Below, piece after piece: positions 33,085-43,576 of a stretch of DNA of 64,000 bases. Position numbers and translations under genes: made by a program. Source of the DNA: Actinoallomurus liliacearum. GTDB taxonomy: Bacteria; Actinomycetota; Actinomycetes; Streptosporangiales; Streptosporangiaceae. The notes below the pieces were generated by a model. The model had not been told where the DNA came from, searched no databases, and was given only the letters and a program-made list of their open reading frames with translations. Location: positions 1-64,000 of the forward strand of contig NZ_BAABHJ010000004.1 of assembly GCF_039542035.1 (NCBI RefSeq), written 5' to 3'. Positions within the stretch are counted from its first letter, which is position 1. The number at the start of each line of letters is the position of its first letter.

Positions 33085-33336
33085 GTTTCCTCCGTTCACG
33101 GCCGGCCACGGGCGGCGGGCACGCTATTGGACCCGTTGTCGACTTTCACCCTAGCGGGCGGGGTGCTACCGCCGGTAACAGGGTGGCGAGTGTCACAATA
33201 CGGCCGGAAGAGAGTTGACTTGATACGATGGGAGTCACGAGGCTGTAACGAGCGGTGCGCCCCCCGCGAGGTAAGAGGTAACTTATTACGCAATCCGCGC
33301 CCGTGTCCCTGGTCGCTCGGAAGAACGGGAGTTCGT

Positions 33337-34617
33337 GTGGGTTCGCCCGGTTCCCCCCGCCGTCGGGATTCCCGCCCCACCCGCGTGCTGGCGTACGGCG
33401 CGGCCGTCCTGGCCGTCGTCCTGGTCGCCGCGCTCGCCGCCGTCTTCTGGCCCAGTGGCGAGCAGACGCACGTCACCGCGTACTTCGAACGCGCGACCGG
33501 TGTCTACCCCGGCACCGAGGTCCGCATCCTCGGCGTGAAGGTCGGCAAGGTCACCCGCGTGACCCCCAAGGGCAACATGGTCGAGGTCGGCATGGCGTTC
33601 GACGCCAAGCACAAGGTCCCGGCCAACGCCCAGGCGGTCATCATCGTCCCCTCGCTGGTCGCCGACCGCTACATCCAGTTCACGCCGGTGTACCGCGGCG
33701 GGGCCGCGCTCAGGAACGGGGCCACCCTGTCCCTGTCCAGCACCGCGGTCCCGGTCGAGCTGGACGACGCGAACCAGTCGGTCAACGATCTGGCCAAGGC
33801 CCTCGGGCCGCAGGGCGCCAACGCCCAGGGCGCGCTGTCCCGGCTGCTGAAGTCCAGCGCGCAGACCCTCGACGGGCAGGGCGAGAACTTCAAGCAGACC
33901 CTTCAGGACCTGTCCGAGGTCAGCCGGATCCTCGCCGACAACCGCGGTGACACCAGCCAGACCGTACGCAACCTCGCGAAGATCACGCAGGCGATGGCCG
34001 CGAGCGACCGGCAGATCCGGGCGTTCTCCGAGAACCTCGCGACCGTCTCCGGCACGCTCAACGGGGAACGAGCCGAGCTCACGGCGGCGCTGAAGAGCCT
34101 GACGGTCGCGCTGCAGGAGGTCTCGGCGTTCGTCAAGGAGAACAAGTCGCAGATCGCCGCGAACGTCCAGGGCCTCGCCCAGGTGACCGGCATCCTCGTC
34201 AAGGAGAAGCAGGCCCTGCAGACCTTCCTGGACAAGGCTCCGGTGGCGGCCACCAACGCCATGTCGGTCTATGACTACCAGGACGGCACACTGCACTCGC
34301 GGCTGAACCTCATGCAGTCGCAGAACATCGCGATGTGGTTGTGCTCGCTGGCCTACTCTCTCGGCGCCCCGCCCAAGCAGTGCGAGACGCTGCTCAAGCC
34401 GCTGAACGCGCTGGGCGCCCCGCTCAGCAAGATCGGGCTGGACCTGTCCGGGCTGACCCAGGCCACGACGCACTTCGACGTCGTGCCCCCGCCGGCGGAC
34501 GCGTACGGCAGCGGCTCCGCCCGCACCACGGCGAAGACCAAGCAGGCCGGCCCGTCGGCGAGCGCGAATCCGGACCCGACCTTCGGCGGGATCCTGGCGC
34601 CCCCGTCCCCCGGCTGA
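33337..34617 (+). CDS. Mce/MlaD-family lipid-binding protein, orphan
   Basis: 426 residues: N-terminal membrane anchor (VLAYGAAVLAVVLVAALAAVFW), MlaD/Mce domain (VTAYFERATGVYPGTEVRILGVKVGKVTRV), then a long helical region (LSEVSRILADNRGDTSQTVRNLAKITQAM) and a C-terminal Cys pair (MWLCSLAY, KQCETLL). In mce operons six such proteins and two YrbE permeases import lipids; none of those partners is visible here. The long open frame upstream is the antisense of the dehydrogenase gene; GTG 33337 follows GGGAG. Divergent from the acyl-CoA dehydrogenase, perhaps linked through lipid use. Confidence 0.85.
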   Translation: MGSPGSPRRRDSRPTRVLAYGAAVLAVVLVAALAAVFWPSGEQTHVTAYFERATGVYPGTEVRILGVKVGKVTRVTPKGNMVEVGMAFDAKHKVPANAQAVIIVPSLVADRYIQFTPVYRGGAALRNGATLSLSSTAVPVELDDANQSVNDLAKALGPQGANAQGALSRLLKSSAQTLDGQGENFKQTLQDLSEVSRILADNRGDTSQTVRNLAKITQAMAASDRQIRAFSENLATVSGTLNGERAELTAALKSLTVALQEVSAFVKENKSQIAANVQGLAQVTGILVKEKQALQTFLDKAPVAATNAMSVYDYQDGTLHSRLNLMQSQNIAMWLCSLAYSLGAPPKQCETLLKPLNALGAPLSKIGLDLSGLTQATTHFDVVPPPADAYGSGSARTTAKTKQAGPSASANPDPTFGGILAPPSPG

Positions 34618-34690
34618 GCCCGGTCTCGGGTGCGCGACACCCGGCCTCCGACGGGTCCCGTCTCAGGCGCACGCGCCTCGTCGACCTCAT

Positions 34691-34757
34691 TCCGGCCGCG
34701 CGGCCGGAGGCGGACAGACACGTCGATTCCGGCTGTCCGTGGGTGATACTCGGACAG
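34691..34757. promoter_or_regulatory. lanKC upstream region: palindrome plus three CGGACAG heptamers
   Basis: TCCGGCCGCGCGGCCGGA (34691-34708) is a perfect 18-bp palindrome and may end the mce transcript. CGGACAG occurs at 34711-34717 and 34751-34757 and inverted (CTGTCCG) at 34733-34739, about 20 bp apart, a pattern suited to cooperative regulator binding before lanKC. Confidence 0.4.
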
Positions 34758-34861
34758 ACGCGCGTAGATCATCTCTCGTCGCCTCGGCCGTGACGGGGAA
34801 CCTGTGCCCGTCGTCGTGGGTTCCCGCGTGAACTCGGACTCGACCGGTCAGGAGCGGCTGA

Positions 34862-37525
34862 GTGGCACTGGACATGTCCTTCCTGATCGCCGACCCGGAT
34901 CACTACGCGCCCTGGGACGCCGCCGATCCCGGTCCGCGCTACGCCGCGGGTCCCCTGCCGGCCGGATGGACACGGCGGGACTCCGGCGCGTGGACTCACT
35001 GGGGGCCGGCGGATCTCCTTCTCCCCGATCAGGGGTGGAAGGTGCATGTGGCCAGCTCCCTGCCCAACGCGCAGTTCGTGCTGGGAGTGGTGGCGACGGC
35101 GTGCGCCGAGTCGGGTGTCCCTTTCAAGCACCTGGCCGGGCGCGAGATGTTCCTGCACGCGCACGGCAAGCACGCGAACCGGGTGCAGAGCGGGAAGTTC
35201 TGCACCCTGTACCCGCCCACCGAGGACCGCGCGCTGCGGATCTTACGACGGCTGGCGGAGGACCTGTCCGGGATCAGCGGGCCCTTCGTGCTCTCCGATC
35301 GCCGTTTCGGCGCGAGCGAGTGCGTCTCGTACCGGTACGGGGCGTTCCGCGGTCGCGTACGGGTCGACGCGGAGGGCGAACAGGTACCCGTCATGCTCGG
35401 ACCGGACGGCCGGGAGATCGATGACGAGCGCGGGCCGGCGTTCCGCCTGCCGCCCGGCGTCGTCGACCCGTTCCGGCAGGCCGCTCCGGACGTCGCGACC
35501 GGACCGGTCACCCTGCACGGCTACACCTTCGAGGCCGTCGTACGGCACGGCAACGCGGGCGGCGCCTACCGCTTCCGCGCCGCGGACGGCGGCCAGGTCT
35601 TCCTGAAAGAGGCGAGGGCGCACAACGGCTACACCCCCGACGGCGCCGACGCGAAGGCGCGGTTGACCGCCGAGTACCTGGTCCTCCGGGCGATACACGG
35701 TCGCGAGCCGGGCCTGTGCCCGCGACCGGTGGAGCTGTTCCAGCACTGGGAGCACAGCTATCTCGTCTCCGAGTTCGTGCCCGGCATGCCGTTGTACCGC
35801 TGGATGGTGCTGAACAACCCCGCGGTGCGCATCGGGCCGGACCCCGCGGAGTTCGCCGAGTATCACCGCCGCTGCGTGGCCATCATCGACCGGCTCGACG
35901 CGCAGTTGCGCCGCCTGCACGAGCTGGGCTACGTCTTCGTCGACCTCAGCCCGACCAATGTGCTCGTCGACGACGACGATCAGGCCCGCCTGATCGACTT
36001 CGAGGCGGTGCAACCCCTCGAGGACGTACGGCGGATCATGGGGACTCCCGGCTACCTGCACCCGGACCCGCGCTCCGCGGTCGAGCGCGATCCTCTCGAG
36101 CTCGACCGCTTCGGGCTGTCCGCGCTGGCGCTGCTGCTCCTGTTCCCCGTCCACGAGGCGGTCGAACGGCATCCGCCGCTCCTCGACCACCTGCACGCCG
36201 ACCTGTCCGAGCTCGCGCCGGTCGCCCCGAGGCTGTGGCGGTGGGCCACCCACTGCCAGGACCGAACCCCGGACTCCCGCCTGCCCACGCCGCAGGCCGT
36301 CCGCGAGGACACCGTCGCCGCGTTGCGCCGGCTGGCCGACCGGACCGCGGACGCGCTGGAGGCGATGGCCCGGCCGGACCACCCGGAGTCGGTCTATCCG
36401 ACCAGCCCGCTGGGGTACCGGACCGACACCCGCGCGGTCGCCGCCGGCACCGCCGGTGTGCTGTACGCGCTGCGCCGCGCCGGGCGCGGCTGCGACCCGG
36501 CCGTGGTCCGCCGGCTGCGGGACGACGCGCTGGCCGCGGCGGACATCAGCGCTCCCGGCCTGCTGTACGGCAGCGCCGGCATCGCCTGCGTGCTGGCGGA
36601 ACTCGGGGAGTCCGACGCGGCCGGCACCCTGCTCGCCGCCGCGGCGGCTCATCCGCTGAACGCCACGTCCGCGACCCTCGGCGGCGGCGCGGCCGGCACC
36701 GCCCTCGGCCTGCTGATCCATCACCGCCGCACCGGCGAGCAGCGTTGGCTGGACCTGGCTCAGCGGCTGCTCGACCAGGTCCCGGACGGGGACGAGCTCA
36801 CCGCCCGGTTGAGCCCGGTCAACCGGTCCGGGCTGGTCGGCGGCCGGACCGGCGTGGCGCTGGCGCTTTACGGCCTGTACCGGCGTACGGAGGATCCTCG
36901 GCTCTTCGCCCGGGGCATGCGGCTGCTCCAGGACGAACTGGCCTACGCCGAGCCGCTGCCGGTGGACGGCCTGGGTTTCAAGCTCTCCCGCACCGACCGT
37001 CGCGTCTATCCCTACCTGTTCGGCGGCAGCGCGGGATACGCCGCGGTGCTGTCCCGCTACCTCGCGTGCCGCCCGGACGCGGAGTTCGACGTGACCACCG
37101 GCGACGACCTCGGCGCGGCCGACGCGCTGGAGCGCTGCCTGCGCGCCTGCTCGGTGCGCTTCGCCGTGTTCCCGGGGCTGTTCCCGGGCCTGGCCGGTCT
37201 CGCCGTGACGCTGGCCGGCGCGGGTGAGCGGCTGGGCCGGCCCGAACTCATCGACGCCGCGCTCGCCGGCGCCCGCGGCCTGTTCCGGTACGCGATCCCA
37301 CGTGAGGACGGGGTCGGCTGGCTCGGCGAGCCGGGACAGCGGCTGTCCGCCGATCTGTGGTCCGGCTCGGCCGGAATCCTGCTCGCCCTCCGGCGCCTGA
37401 CGGATTCCGCGCCTGCCCCCCTTGACGCCCTCGACGGGCATCCGGCCGAGTCGAGGGATGCCGTAGCGCCCGCATCGATGGAAAGGAGTGGTCGGCATGG
37501 AAGAAGTTCTGCGGTTGCAGGCTGA
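34862..37525 (+). CDS. Class III lanthipeptide synthetase (LanKC)
   Basis: 887 residues in the three-part LanKC plan. Residues ~1-210 are the phospho-Ser/Thr lyase domain. Residues ~215-500 are a Ser/Thr kinase-like domain: nucleotide Lys249 (VFLKEAR), catalytic Asp361 (VDLSPTNVLVD), metal Asp379 (LIDFEAVQP). Residues ~510-860 are a LanC-like cyclase (GLLYGSAGIACVL, GLVGGRTGVALALYGLY, LWSGSAGILLALRRL) lacking the Cys/Cys/His zinc ligands, which separates class III from class IV. It phosphorylates, eliminates and cyclises Ser/Thr/Cys of a precursor peptide, here the overlapping small gene. GTG start with AGGAG 7 nt upstream. No dedicated transporter or protease is adjacent. Confidence 0.92.
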   Translation: MALDMSFLIADPDHYAPWDAADPGPRYAAGPLPAGWTRRDSGAWTHWGPADLLLPDQGWKVHVASSLPNAQFVLGVVATACAESGVPFKHLAGREMFLHAHGKHANRVQSGKFCTLYPPTEDRALRILRRLAEDLSGISGPFVLSDRRFGASECVSYRYGAFRGRVRVDAEGEQVPVMLGPDGREIDDERGPAFRLPPGVVDPFRQAAPDVATGPVTLHGYTFEAVVRHGNAGGAYRFRAADGGQVFLKEARAHNGYTPDGADAKARLTAEYLVLRAIHGREPGLCPRPVELFQHWEHSYLVSEFVPGMPLYRWMVLNNPAVRIGPDPAEFAEYHRRCVAIIDRLDAQLRRLHELGYVFVDLSPTNVLVDDDDQARLIDFEAVQPLEDVRRIMGTPGYLHPDPRSAVERDPLELDRFGLSALALLLLFPVHEAVERHPPLLDHLHADLSELAPVAPRLWRWATHCQDRTPDSRLPTPQAVREDTVAALRRLADRTADALEAMARPDHPESVYPTSPLGYRTDTRAVAAGTAGVLYALRRAGRGCDPAVVRRLRDDALAAADISAPGLLYGSAGIACVLAELGESDAAGTLLAAAAAHPLNATSATLGGGAAGTALGLLIHHRRTGEQRWLDLAQRLLDQVPDGDELTARLSPVNRSGLVGGRTGVALALYGLYRRTEDPRLFARGMRLLQDELAYAEPLPVDGLGFKLSRTDRRVYPYLFGGSAGYAAVLSRYLACRPDAEFDVTTGDDLGAADALERCLRACSVRFAVFPGLFPGLAGLAVTLAGAGERLGRPELIDAALAGARGLFRYAIPREDGVGWLGEPGQRLSADLWSGSAGILLALRRLTDSAPAPLDALDGHPAESRDAVAPASMERSGRHGRSSAVAG

Positions 37526-37595
37526 GACGGCGGTCCAGGAGGAACTGGCCTGCAACGTGCTCACCATGAGCAGTAAGGGCAGCATCTGCCTGTGA
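37497..37595 (+). CDS. Class III lanthipeptide precursor peptide, 32 aa
   Basis: Too short for usual gene callers. It begins MEEVLRLQAE, with the class III leader motif (hydrophobic-L-x-LQ) that LanKC recognises, then an acidic leader (TAVQEEL), and ends with the core CNVLTMSSKGSICL. The core has Thr23, Ser25, Ser26, Ser29 and Cys19, Cys31. T-x2-S-x4-C (23/26/31) fits a methyl-labionin-like crosslink, while the conventional S-x2-S spacing gives only one residue before Cys. AAGGAG lies 8 nt upstream, inside lanKC. The first 29 nt overlap the lanKC 3' end in another frame, and a terminator follows. Confidence 0.75.
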   Translation: MEEVLRLQAETAVQEELACNVLTMSSKGSICL

Positions 37596-37603
37596 CCCCG
37601 TGA

Positions 37604-37636
37604 CCTGCCGGACACGGCGCGTCCGTGCCCGGCAGG
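37604..37636 (+). terminator. Terminator hairpin after the lanthipeptide precursor
   Basis: CCTGCCGG and CACGG pair with CCGTG and CCGGCAGG around a 5-nt loop with one mismatch, beginning 9 nt after the stop. It marks the end of a two-gene lanKC-precursor unit. Confidence 0.65.
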
Positions 37637-37697
37637 CCCTCAGAGCGGGGCCTCAGGCGGCGTACCCGGCAGGCTCTCTCACCCGTCCGAGCGGGCC

Positions 37698-38663
37698 TCA
37701 GGCGGCCGAGTTGCTGTAGGCACGGGCCTCGGCCATCGGCGGGCGCTCGCCGACCGAGACGTCCCGGATCCGCACCTGGTGGCCGTCGCCGTCCCGGCGG
37801 AACTGCGTCAGCACGGTCGACGGCGGTTCGAGCGGCACGATCCGGCCCTGCCGGTCGAGCCGGGACCACGCGGTCTGCATGATCTGGCCCGCCATGCCGC
37901 CGAGCGCCTCGGACGACTGGTGGCTGTGCTCGCGGGTGCCGAGGTCGACCTGGGCCATCGCGTCCAGGCCGGCGGCCTCCAGCACGTCGATGAGCAGGCC
38001 GAGCTCCACGCCGTAGCCGGTGACGAACGGGATCCGTTCGAGGAGGGTCCGCCGCCCGGCGTACTCGCCGCCCAGCGGCTGGACGAACCCGGCGAGCAGC
38101 GGCCAGTGCATGTTGATCAGTGGGCGGGCGACCAGCTCGGTCACCCGGCCGCCGCCGCTGGGGACGGAGACCCCGCCGGTGTTCAGCGGGCGGTCGTAGC
38201 AGGCCTTGACGTACGCCACGGACGGGTCCGTGAGCAGCGGGCCGAGCAGTCCGGTGACGAAAGAGGACGAGAAGTTCCGCAGGTCGGCGTCGACGAACAC
38301 CAGGACGTCGCCGCGGGCCGCGTGCAGTGACTTCCACAGCGCCTCGCCCTTGCCGGACAGCGGCGGCAGGTCGGGCAGCACGGCGTCCTGGGCGACGACG
38401 CGCGCGCCCGCGGCCGCCGCGACCTCGGCGGTGTCATCGACGGACCGGGAGTCGATGACGAGGATCTCGTCGACGAGCGGGGCGCGCTCGACGAGATCCC
38501 GTCGTATCGTCGTGACGATCTCGCCGACCGTCGCGCGTTCGTTCCGGGCGGGCAGCACGACGCTCACCGTGGTCTCGCCCTTGGCGGCCAGGAGCCGGTC
38601 CACCGGCCAGTCCGCCGCGGAGCTCATGCGGTTGCGCAGCCACGCCTGTACCTGGGGCAGCAC
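37698..38663 (-). CDS. gpgS: Glucosyl-3-phosphoglycerate synthase
   Basis: 321 residues, family GT81: VSVVLPARNERATVGEIV (nucleotide-sugar pocket), ILVIDSRSVDDT, LSGKGEALWKSL, VFVDADLRNF (DxD metal site), then TGYGVELGLLIDV and GTREHSHQ. It transfers glucose from an NDP-glucose to 3-phosphoglycerate, the first step of glucosylglycerate and methylglucose lipopolysaccharide synthesis in actinobacteria. Cytoplasmic. It converges on the lanthipeptide unit and is transcribed alone here. Confidence 0.88.
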   Translation of the reverse strand: MLPQVQAWLRNRMSSAADWPVDRLLAAKGETTVSVVLPARNERATVGEIVTTIRRDLVERAPLVDEILVIDSRSVDDTAEVAAAAGARVVAQDAVLPDLPPLSGKGEALWKSLHAARGDVLVFVDADLRNFSSSFVTGLLGPLLTDPSVAYVKACYDRPLNTGGVSVPSGGGRVTELVARPLINMHWPLLAGFVQPLGGEYAGRRTLLERIPFVTGYGVELGLLIDVLEAAGLDAMAQVDLGTREHSHQSSEALGGMAGQIMQTAWSRLDRQGRIVPLEPPSTVLTQFRRDGDGHQVRIRDVSVGERPPMAEARAYSNSAA

Positions 38664-38774
38664 CTGATCGTCCCCTCTCCTGCGTCAGCACTCCGGGCCC
38701 ATTGACTCCCGCCAGCGTTTCACCCTCGTTTCGCCGGCATCACAGCGAGGGGAACCCTGGCGGCTCAGGCTGGC

Positions 38775-40244
38775 TCAGCTCTCGGCGTGCTGCTCCAGGA
38801 ACGCGTAGACGTCCGCCTCGTCCACTCCGGGGAACGCGCCGGGCGGCAGCACGGCGAGGACGTGCGAATGGGCGCGCGCCGACGGCCAGGCGTGCCCCTG
38901 CCAGCGGCGGGCCAGCTCGGCCGGGGGCCGCTGGCAGCAGTCGCCGTCCGGGCAGGCCGACCTGACACGGCGGTTGGTGTCCCGGCCGCGGAACCATCGA
39001 GAATGCTCGAACGGCACGCCGAGCGTGATGGCGAAGTCCCGCTCGTGGCTCGGGTCGATGTGCGACAGGCACCAGTACGTGCCGGTCGGGGTGTCGGTGT
39101 ATTGGTAGTAGACGGAGAACCGGTCGTCGGCGCCGAACACCCGCCGCCCGGCCCACTGGCGGCACATCCGCTGGCCCTCGATCGCGCCGTGCTCGTCGGC
39201 GGGGAAGATCAGGCCGTCGTTGGCGTACGCCTTGTAGATCGTGCCGCTCTCGTCGTTCTTCGTGAAGTGCACCGGCAGGTCGAGGTGGTGGGTCGCCAGA
39301 TTGGTGAACCGGTGCGCGGCCATCTCGTACGAGACGGAGAACACGTCGCACAGGTCCTCGATCGACAGCTCCCGGTCGGCCTTGGCCTCTTTCAGGTACG
39401 GCACGACCGTCCGCTCGGGCAGCAGGGTGGCGGCGGCGTAGTAGTTGGCCTCCACCCGCTGCCGGAGGAAGTCGGCGAAGTCCCTGGGCACCGCGTGCTC
39501 GAGCGCGATGTGGCCGAGCGTCTGCAGCAGGATCGTGCGCGGCGTGTGCATGCCGAGCTGCTCGCGCTCCAGGTAGATGCGGTGGTTGCGCAGATCGGTG
39601 ACGGACCGGACCGAGCGCGGCAGGTCCTGGACGTAGCGCAGGGTGAAGCCGAAGTGGGTGACGAGGGACAGCAGCATGCCCTGGGACAGCGCGCCGCCCC
39701 GGTAGCCGGCGGCCTCCAGAGACTTGGCCGCGACCTGCTCGATCTCGCCGAAGTAGTTGCCGCGCTCGTGCATCTGGCGGCGCAGTTCAGCGTTGGCCTT
39801 GCGGGCGTCCTCCGGGCTGGCGGTCGGTTTCGTACGGCCCCGCTTCACCTCTTCGTACAGCGCGAGCAGGTGTTCGAGAACGTCGTTGGGCACCCGCTTG
39901 CCGGCCTTCAGGTGCGGCAGGCCGAGGGCGCGGTAGACGGGGTCGCGCTGGGCCTCCTCGAGCGCGATCTCCAGCTGGGCGCGCCGGTTCGGCGGCTGTT
40001 TGCGGAGCAGTTCCTCGATGGGGACCTCGAGCGCCGAGGCGAGCGCCTGCAGCAGGGACAGCTTGGGTTCGCGCCGGCCGTTCTCCAGGAGGGAGAGCTG
40101 GGACGGGGCGCGTCCGACGCGTTCTCCCAGCTCAGAGAGGGTGTAGCCACGTGCGCGCCGGAGGTGGCGAAGCCGCTGGCCGAACGTCACGAGGTCTAGA
40201 CCATTCGTCAAGTTCAGCGCTTCTTCTTTTTGAAAGGCCGTCAC
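38775..40244 (-). CDS. ramB: RamB-type XRE regulator (ImmA/IrrE-like and short-chain-acyl domains)
   Basis: 489 residues. Residues ~20-80 are a Cro/C1 helix-turn-helix (FGQRLRHLRRARGYTLSELGERVG). The middle has an IrrE/ImmA-like segment (TLGHIALEHAVPRDFADFLRQRVEANYYAAATLLP). The C-terminal domain (CRQWAGRRVFGADDRF, QYTDTPTGTYWCLS, CPDGDCCQRPP) is the DUF2083-type acyl-sensing region. Homologues such as RamB control acetate metabolism and sit next to isocitrate lyase, exactly as here. The assigned GTG 40244 has no strong ribosome-binding site; GTG about 18 codons later is an alternative. Confidence 0.85.
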   Translation of the reverse strand: MTAFQKEEALNLTNGLDLVTFGQRLRHLRRARGYTLSELGERVGRAPSQLSLLENGRREPKLSLLQALASALEVPIEELLRKQPPNRRAQLEIALEEAQRDPVYRALGLPHLKAGKRVPNDVLEHLLALYEEVKRGRTKPTASPEDARKANAELRRQMHERGNYFGEIEQVAAKSLEAAGYRGGALSQGMLLSLVTHFGFTLRYVQDLPRSVRSVTDLRNHRIYLEREQLGMHTPRTILLQTLGHIALEHAVPRDFADFLRQRVEANYYAAATLLPERTVVPYLKEAKADRELSIEDLCDVFSVSYEMAAHRFTNLATHHLDLPVHFTKNDESGTIYKAYANDGLIFPADEHGAIEGQRMCRQWAGRRVFGADDRFSVYYQYTDTPTGTYWCLSHIDPSHERDFAITLGVPFEHSRWFRGRDTNRRVRSACPDGDCCQRPPAELARRWQGHAWPSARAHSHVLAVLPPGAFPGVDEADVYAFLEQHAES

Positions 40245-40362
40245 AGGTTCATAGTAGCGAAAATTATGCGGTTCTTCTTGTTACTGACCGGTTCACTACC
40301 GGCGCCTGAGGCCGGAGAGTAGGACACAAGCACCCAGGGGACGACAGAGGAGGGCAGTATCC
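40245..40362. promoter_or_regulatory. ramB-aceA divergent promoter region
   Basis: 118 bp, locally AT-richer (GCGAAAATTATGCGG). It must hold both promoters and presumably the RamB site. The stretch around 40257-40271 is my candidate, but no exact match to a known RamB box was established. Confidence 0.4.
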
Positions 40363-41658
40363 ATGAGCGACCGTCGCCTCAAGGGAGCAGCCGAAGAGCT
40401 GCAGCGTCAGTGGAAGACCGACCCGCGGTGGGCCGGCCTCGAGCGGACCTACACCGCCGAGGACGTCATCCGCCTGCGCGGCTCGGTGCAGGAGGAGCAC
40501 ACGCTCGCCCGCCTCGGCGCGGAACGCCTGTGGAAGCTGCTCCACGAGCAGGAGTACATCAACGCGCTCGGCGCGCTGACCGGGAACCAGGCCGTCCAGC
40601 AGGTGCGGGCGGGCCTCAAGGCGATCTACCTGTCCGGCTGGCAGGTGGCGGCGGACGCGAACCTCAGCGGGCACACCTACCCCGACCAGAGCCTCTACCC
40701 GGCCAACTCCGTTCCCTCCGTCGTGCGCCGCATCAACAACGCCCTGCTGCGCGCCGACCAGATCACCTGGGCCGAGGGCGACGAGGCCGCCCCGCACTGG
40801 CTGGCGCCGATCGTCGCCGACGCCGAGGCCGGCTTCGGCGGGGTGCTGAACGCCTACGAGCTGATGAAGGCCATGATCGCCGCCGGCGCCGCCGGGGTGC
40901 ACTGGGAGGACCAGCTCGCCTCGGAGAAGAAGTGCGGTCACCTCGGCGGGAAGGTCCTCATCCCGACCGGCCAGCACATCAAGACGCTGAACGCCGCCCG
41001 CCTCGCCGCCGACGTCGCCGGCGTCCCGTCCCTGATCATCGCGCGGACCGACGCCCAGGCCGCGACGCTGCTGACGAGCGACGTGGACGAGCGTGACCAG
41101 CGGTTCGTCACCGGTGAGCGCACCGCCGAGGGGTTCTACCGGGTGCGCAACGGCCTGGAGGCGTGCATCGCCCGCGGCCTGGCCTACTCGCCGCACTCCG
41201 ACCTGCTGTGGATGGAGACCGGCACGCCGGACCTGGACGTGGCGCGGCGCTTCGCCGAGGCGATCAAGGCGGAGTACCCCGACCAGATGCTGGCCTACAA
41301 CTGCTCGCCGTCGTTCAACTGGAAGAAGCACCTGGACGACTCCACGATCGCCAAGTTCCAGCGCGAGCTCGGGCACATGGGATACACGTTCCAGTTCATC
41401 ACCCTGGCCGGCTTCCACTCGCTCAACTACTCGATGTTCCACCTCGCCAAGGGCTACGCGCAGGACGGCATGACGTCCTACGTCGAGCTGCAGGAGGCGG
41501 AGTTCGGGGCGGAGCGGGACGGCTACACGGCCACGAAGCACCAGCGCGAGGTCGGCACCGGTTACTTCGACCTGGTCAGCACGGCGATCTCGCCGGACTC
41601 CTCCACGGTGGCACTGAAGGGATCCACCGAAGAGGAGCAGTTCGTCAGCGCCCACTGA
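40363..41658 (+). CDS. aceA: Isocitrate lyase
   Basis: 431 residues, the size of actinobacterial AceA. Signature KKCGHLGGKVLIP with catalytic Cys near 190, PIVADAEAGFGG (Mg2+ site), GVHWEDQLASEKKCGH, and LAYNCSPSFNWKKHLDD. It splits isocitrate into glyoxylate and succinate in the glyoxylate shunt, needed for growth on acetate or fatty acids. The first ATG follows an AGGAGGG-rich leader. Divergent from its expected regulator RamB. Confidence 0.96.
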   Translation: MSDRRLKGAAEELQRQWKTDPRWAGLERTYTAEDVIRLRGSVQEEHTLARLGAERLWKLLHEQEYINALGALTGNQAVQQVRAGLKAIYLSGWQVAADANLSGHTYPDQSLYPANSVPSVVRRINNALLRADQITWAEGDEAAPHWLAPIVADAEAGFGGVLNAYELMKAMIAAGAAGVHWEDQLASEKKCGHLGGKVLIPTGQHIKTLNAARLAADVAGVPSLIIARTDAQAATLLTSDVDERDQRFVTGERTAEGFYRVRNGLEACIARGLAYSPHSDLLWMETGTPDLDVARRFAEAIKAEYPDQMLAYNCSPSFNWKKHLDDSTIAKFQRELGHMGYTFQFITLAGFHSLNYSMFHLAKGYAQDGMTSYVELQEAEFGAERDGYTATKHQREVGTGYFDLVSTAISPDSSTVALKGSTEEEQFVSAH

Positions 41659-41860
41659 GAACTGCGCCAGGTCGGCGCGGTGGCCCCCGGCGTCGCCGGG
41701 GGCCACCGCTCTGTCGTTCGCACGGCGCGCGGTGTCATATCCCGGCTTCTCGGGATCACGACCGTATGCCACTTTCGGTGCTGAAAAGTCTGGACAATCC
41801 CCAGACGCGTACGCCAGAGTCGCAAGGTCCCACTTGATCTTCTGCACGGAGACCCCCCAC

Positions 41861-43306
<1,446 letters not shown>

Positions 43307-43310
43307 CCCT

Positions 43311-43344
43311 TTCCGCCGGGGATCCTCCGGGATCCCCGGCGGAA
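43311..43344 (+). terminator. Terminator after the M1 peptidase gene
   Basis: Perfect 15-bp stem TTCCGCCGGGGATCC with a 4-nt loop, 5 nt past the stop. Confidence 0.8.
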
Positions 43345-43576
43345 CACCACCGGGTCTCCCCCCGGCCACCGCACGCATATTCCGCAGCCCATACTCCGGG
43401 AAGCCGAACAGCAGGCCGCTCAAGAAGTGGTCAACGGCGGCAAAGAACCGGAAATCCGCGACGCACGGATGCGGTGCGGTGGCCTGCGCGATGTTTCTCT
43501 ATCCGATGTCGGCGGTGCCGCGAAAACAATTCATCACCGACAAAGGGAAATGTCCACTCTGTTCGGGGGGAGCCTC

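Noticed and set aside
31852..33336. Forward open frame extending the Mce gene upstream by about 495 codons
   Set aside because: It is the antisense of the acyl-CoA dehydrogenase; the Mce protein starts at GTG 33337 with its own ribosome-binding site and anchor helix.
35243..37615. 790-codon open frame on the reverse strand opposite lanKC
   Set aside because: It mirrors lanKC codon periodicity, has low-complexity Arg/Gly/Val text and no domain; a shadow of the real gene.
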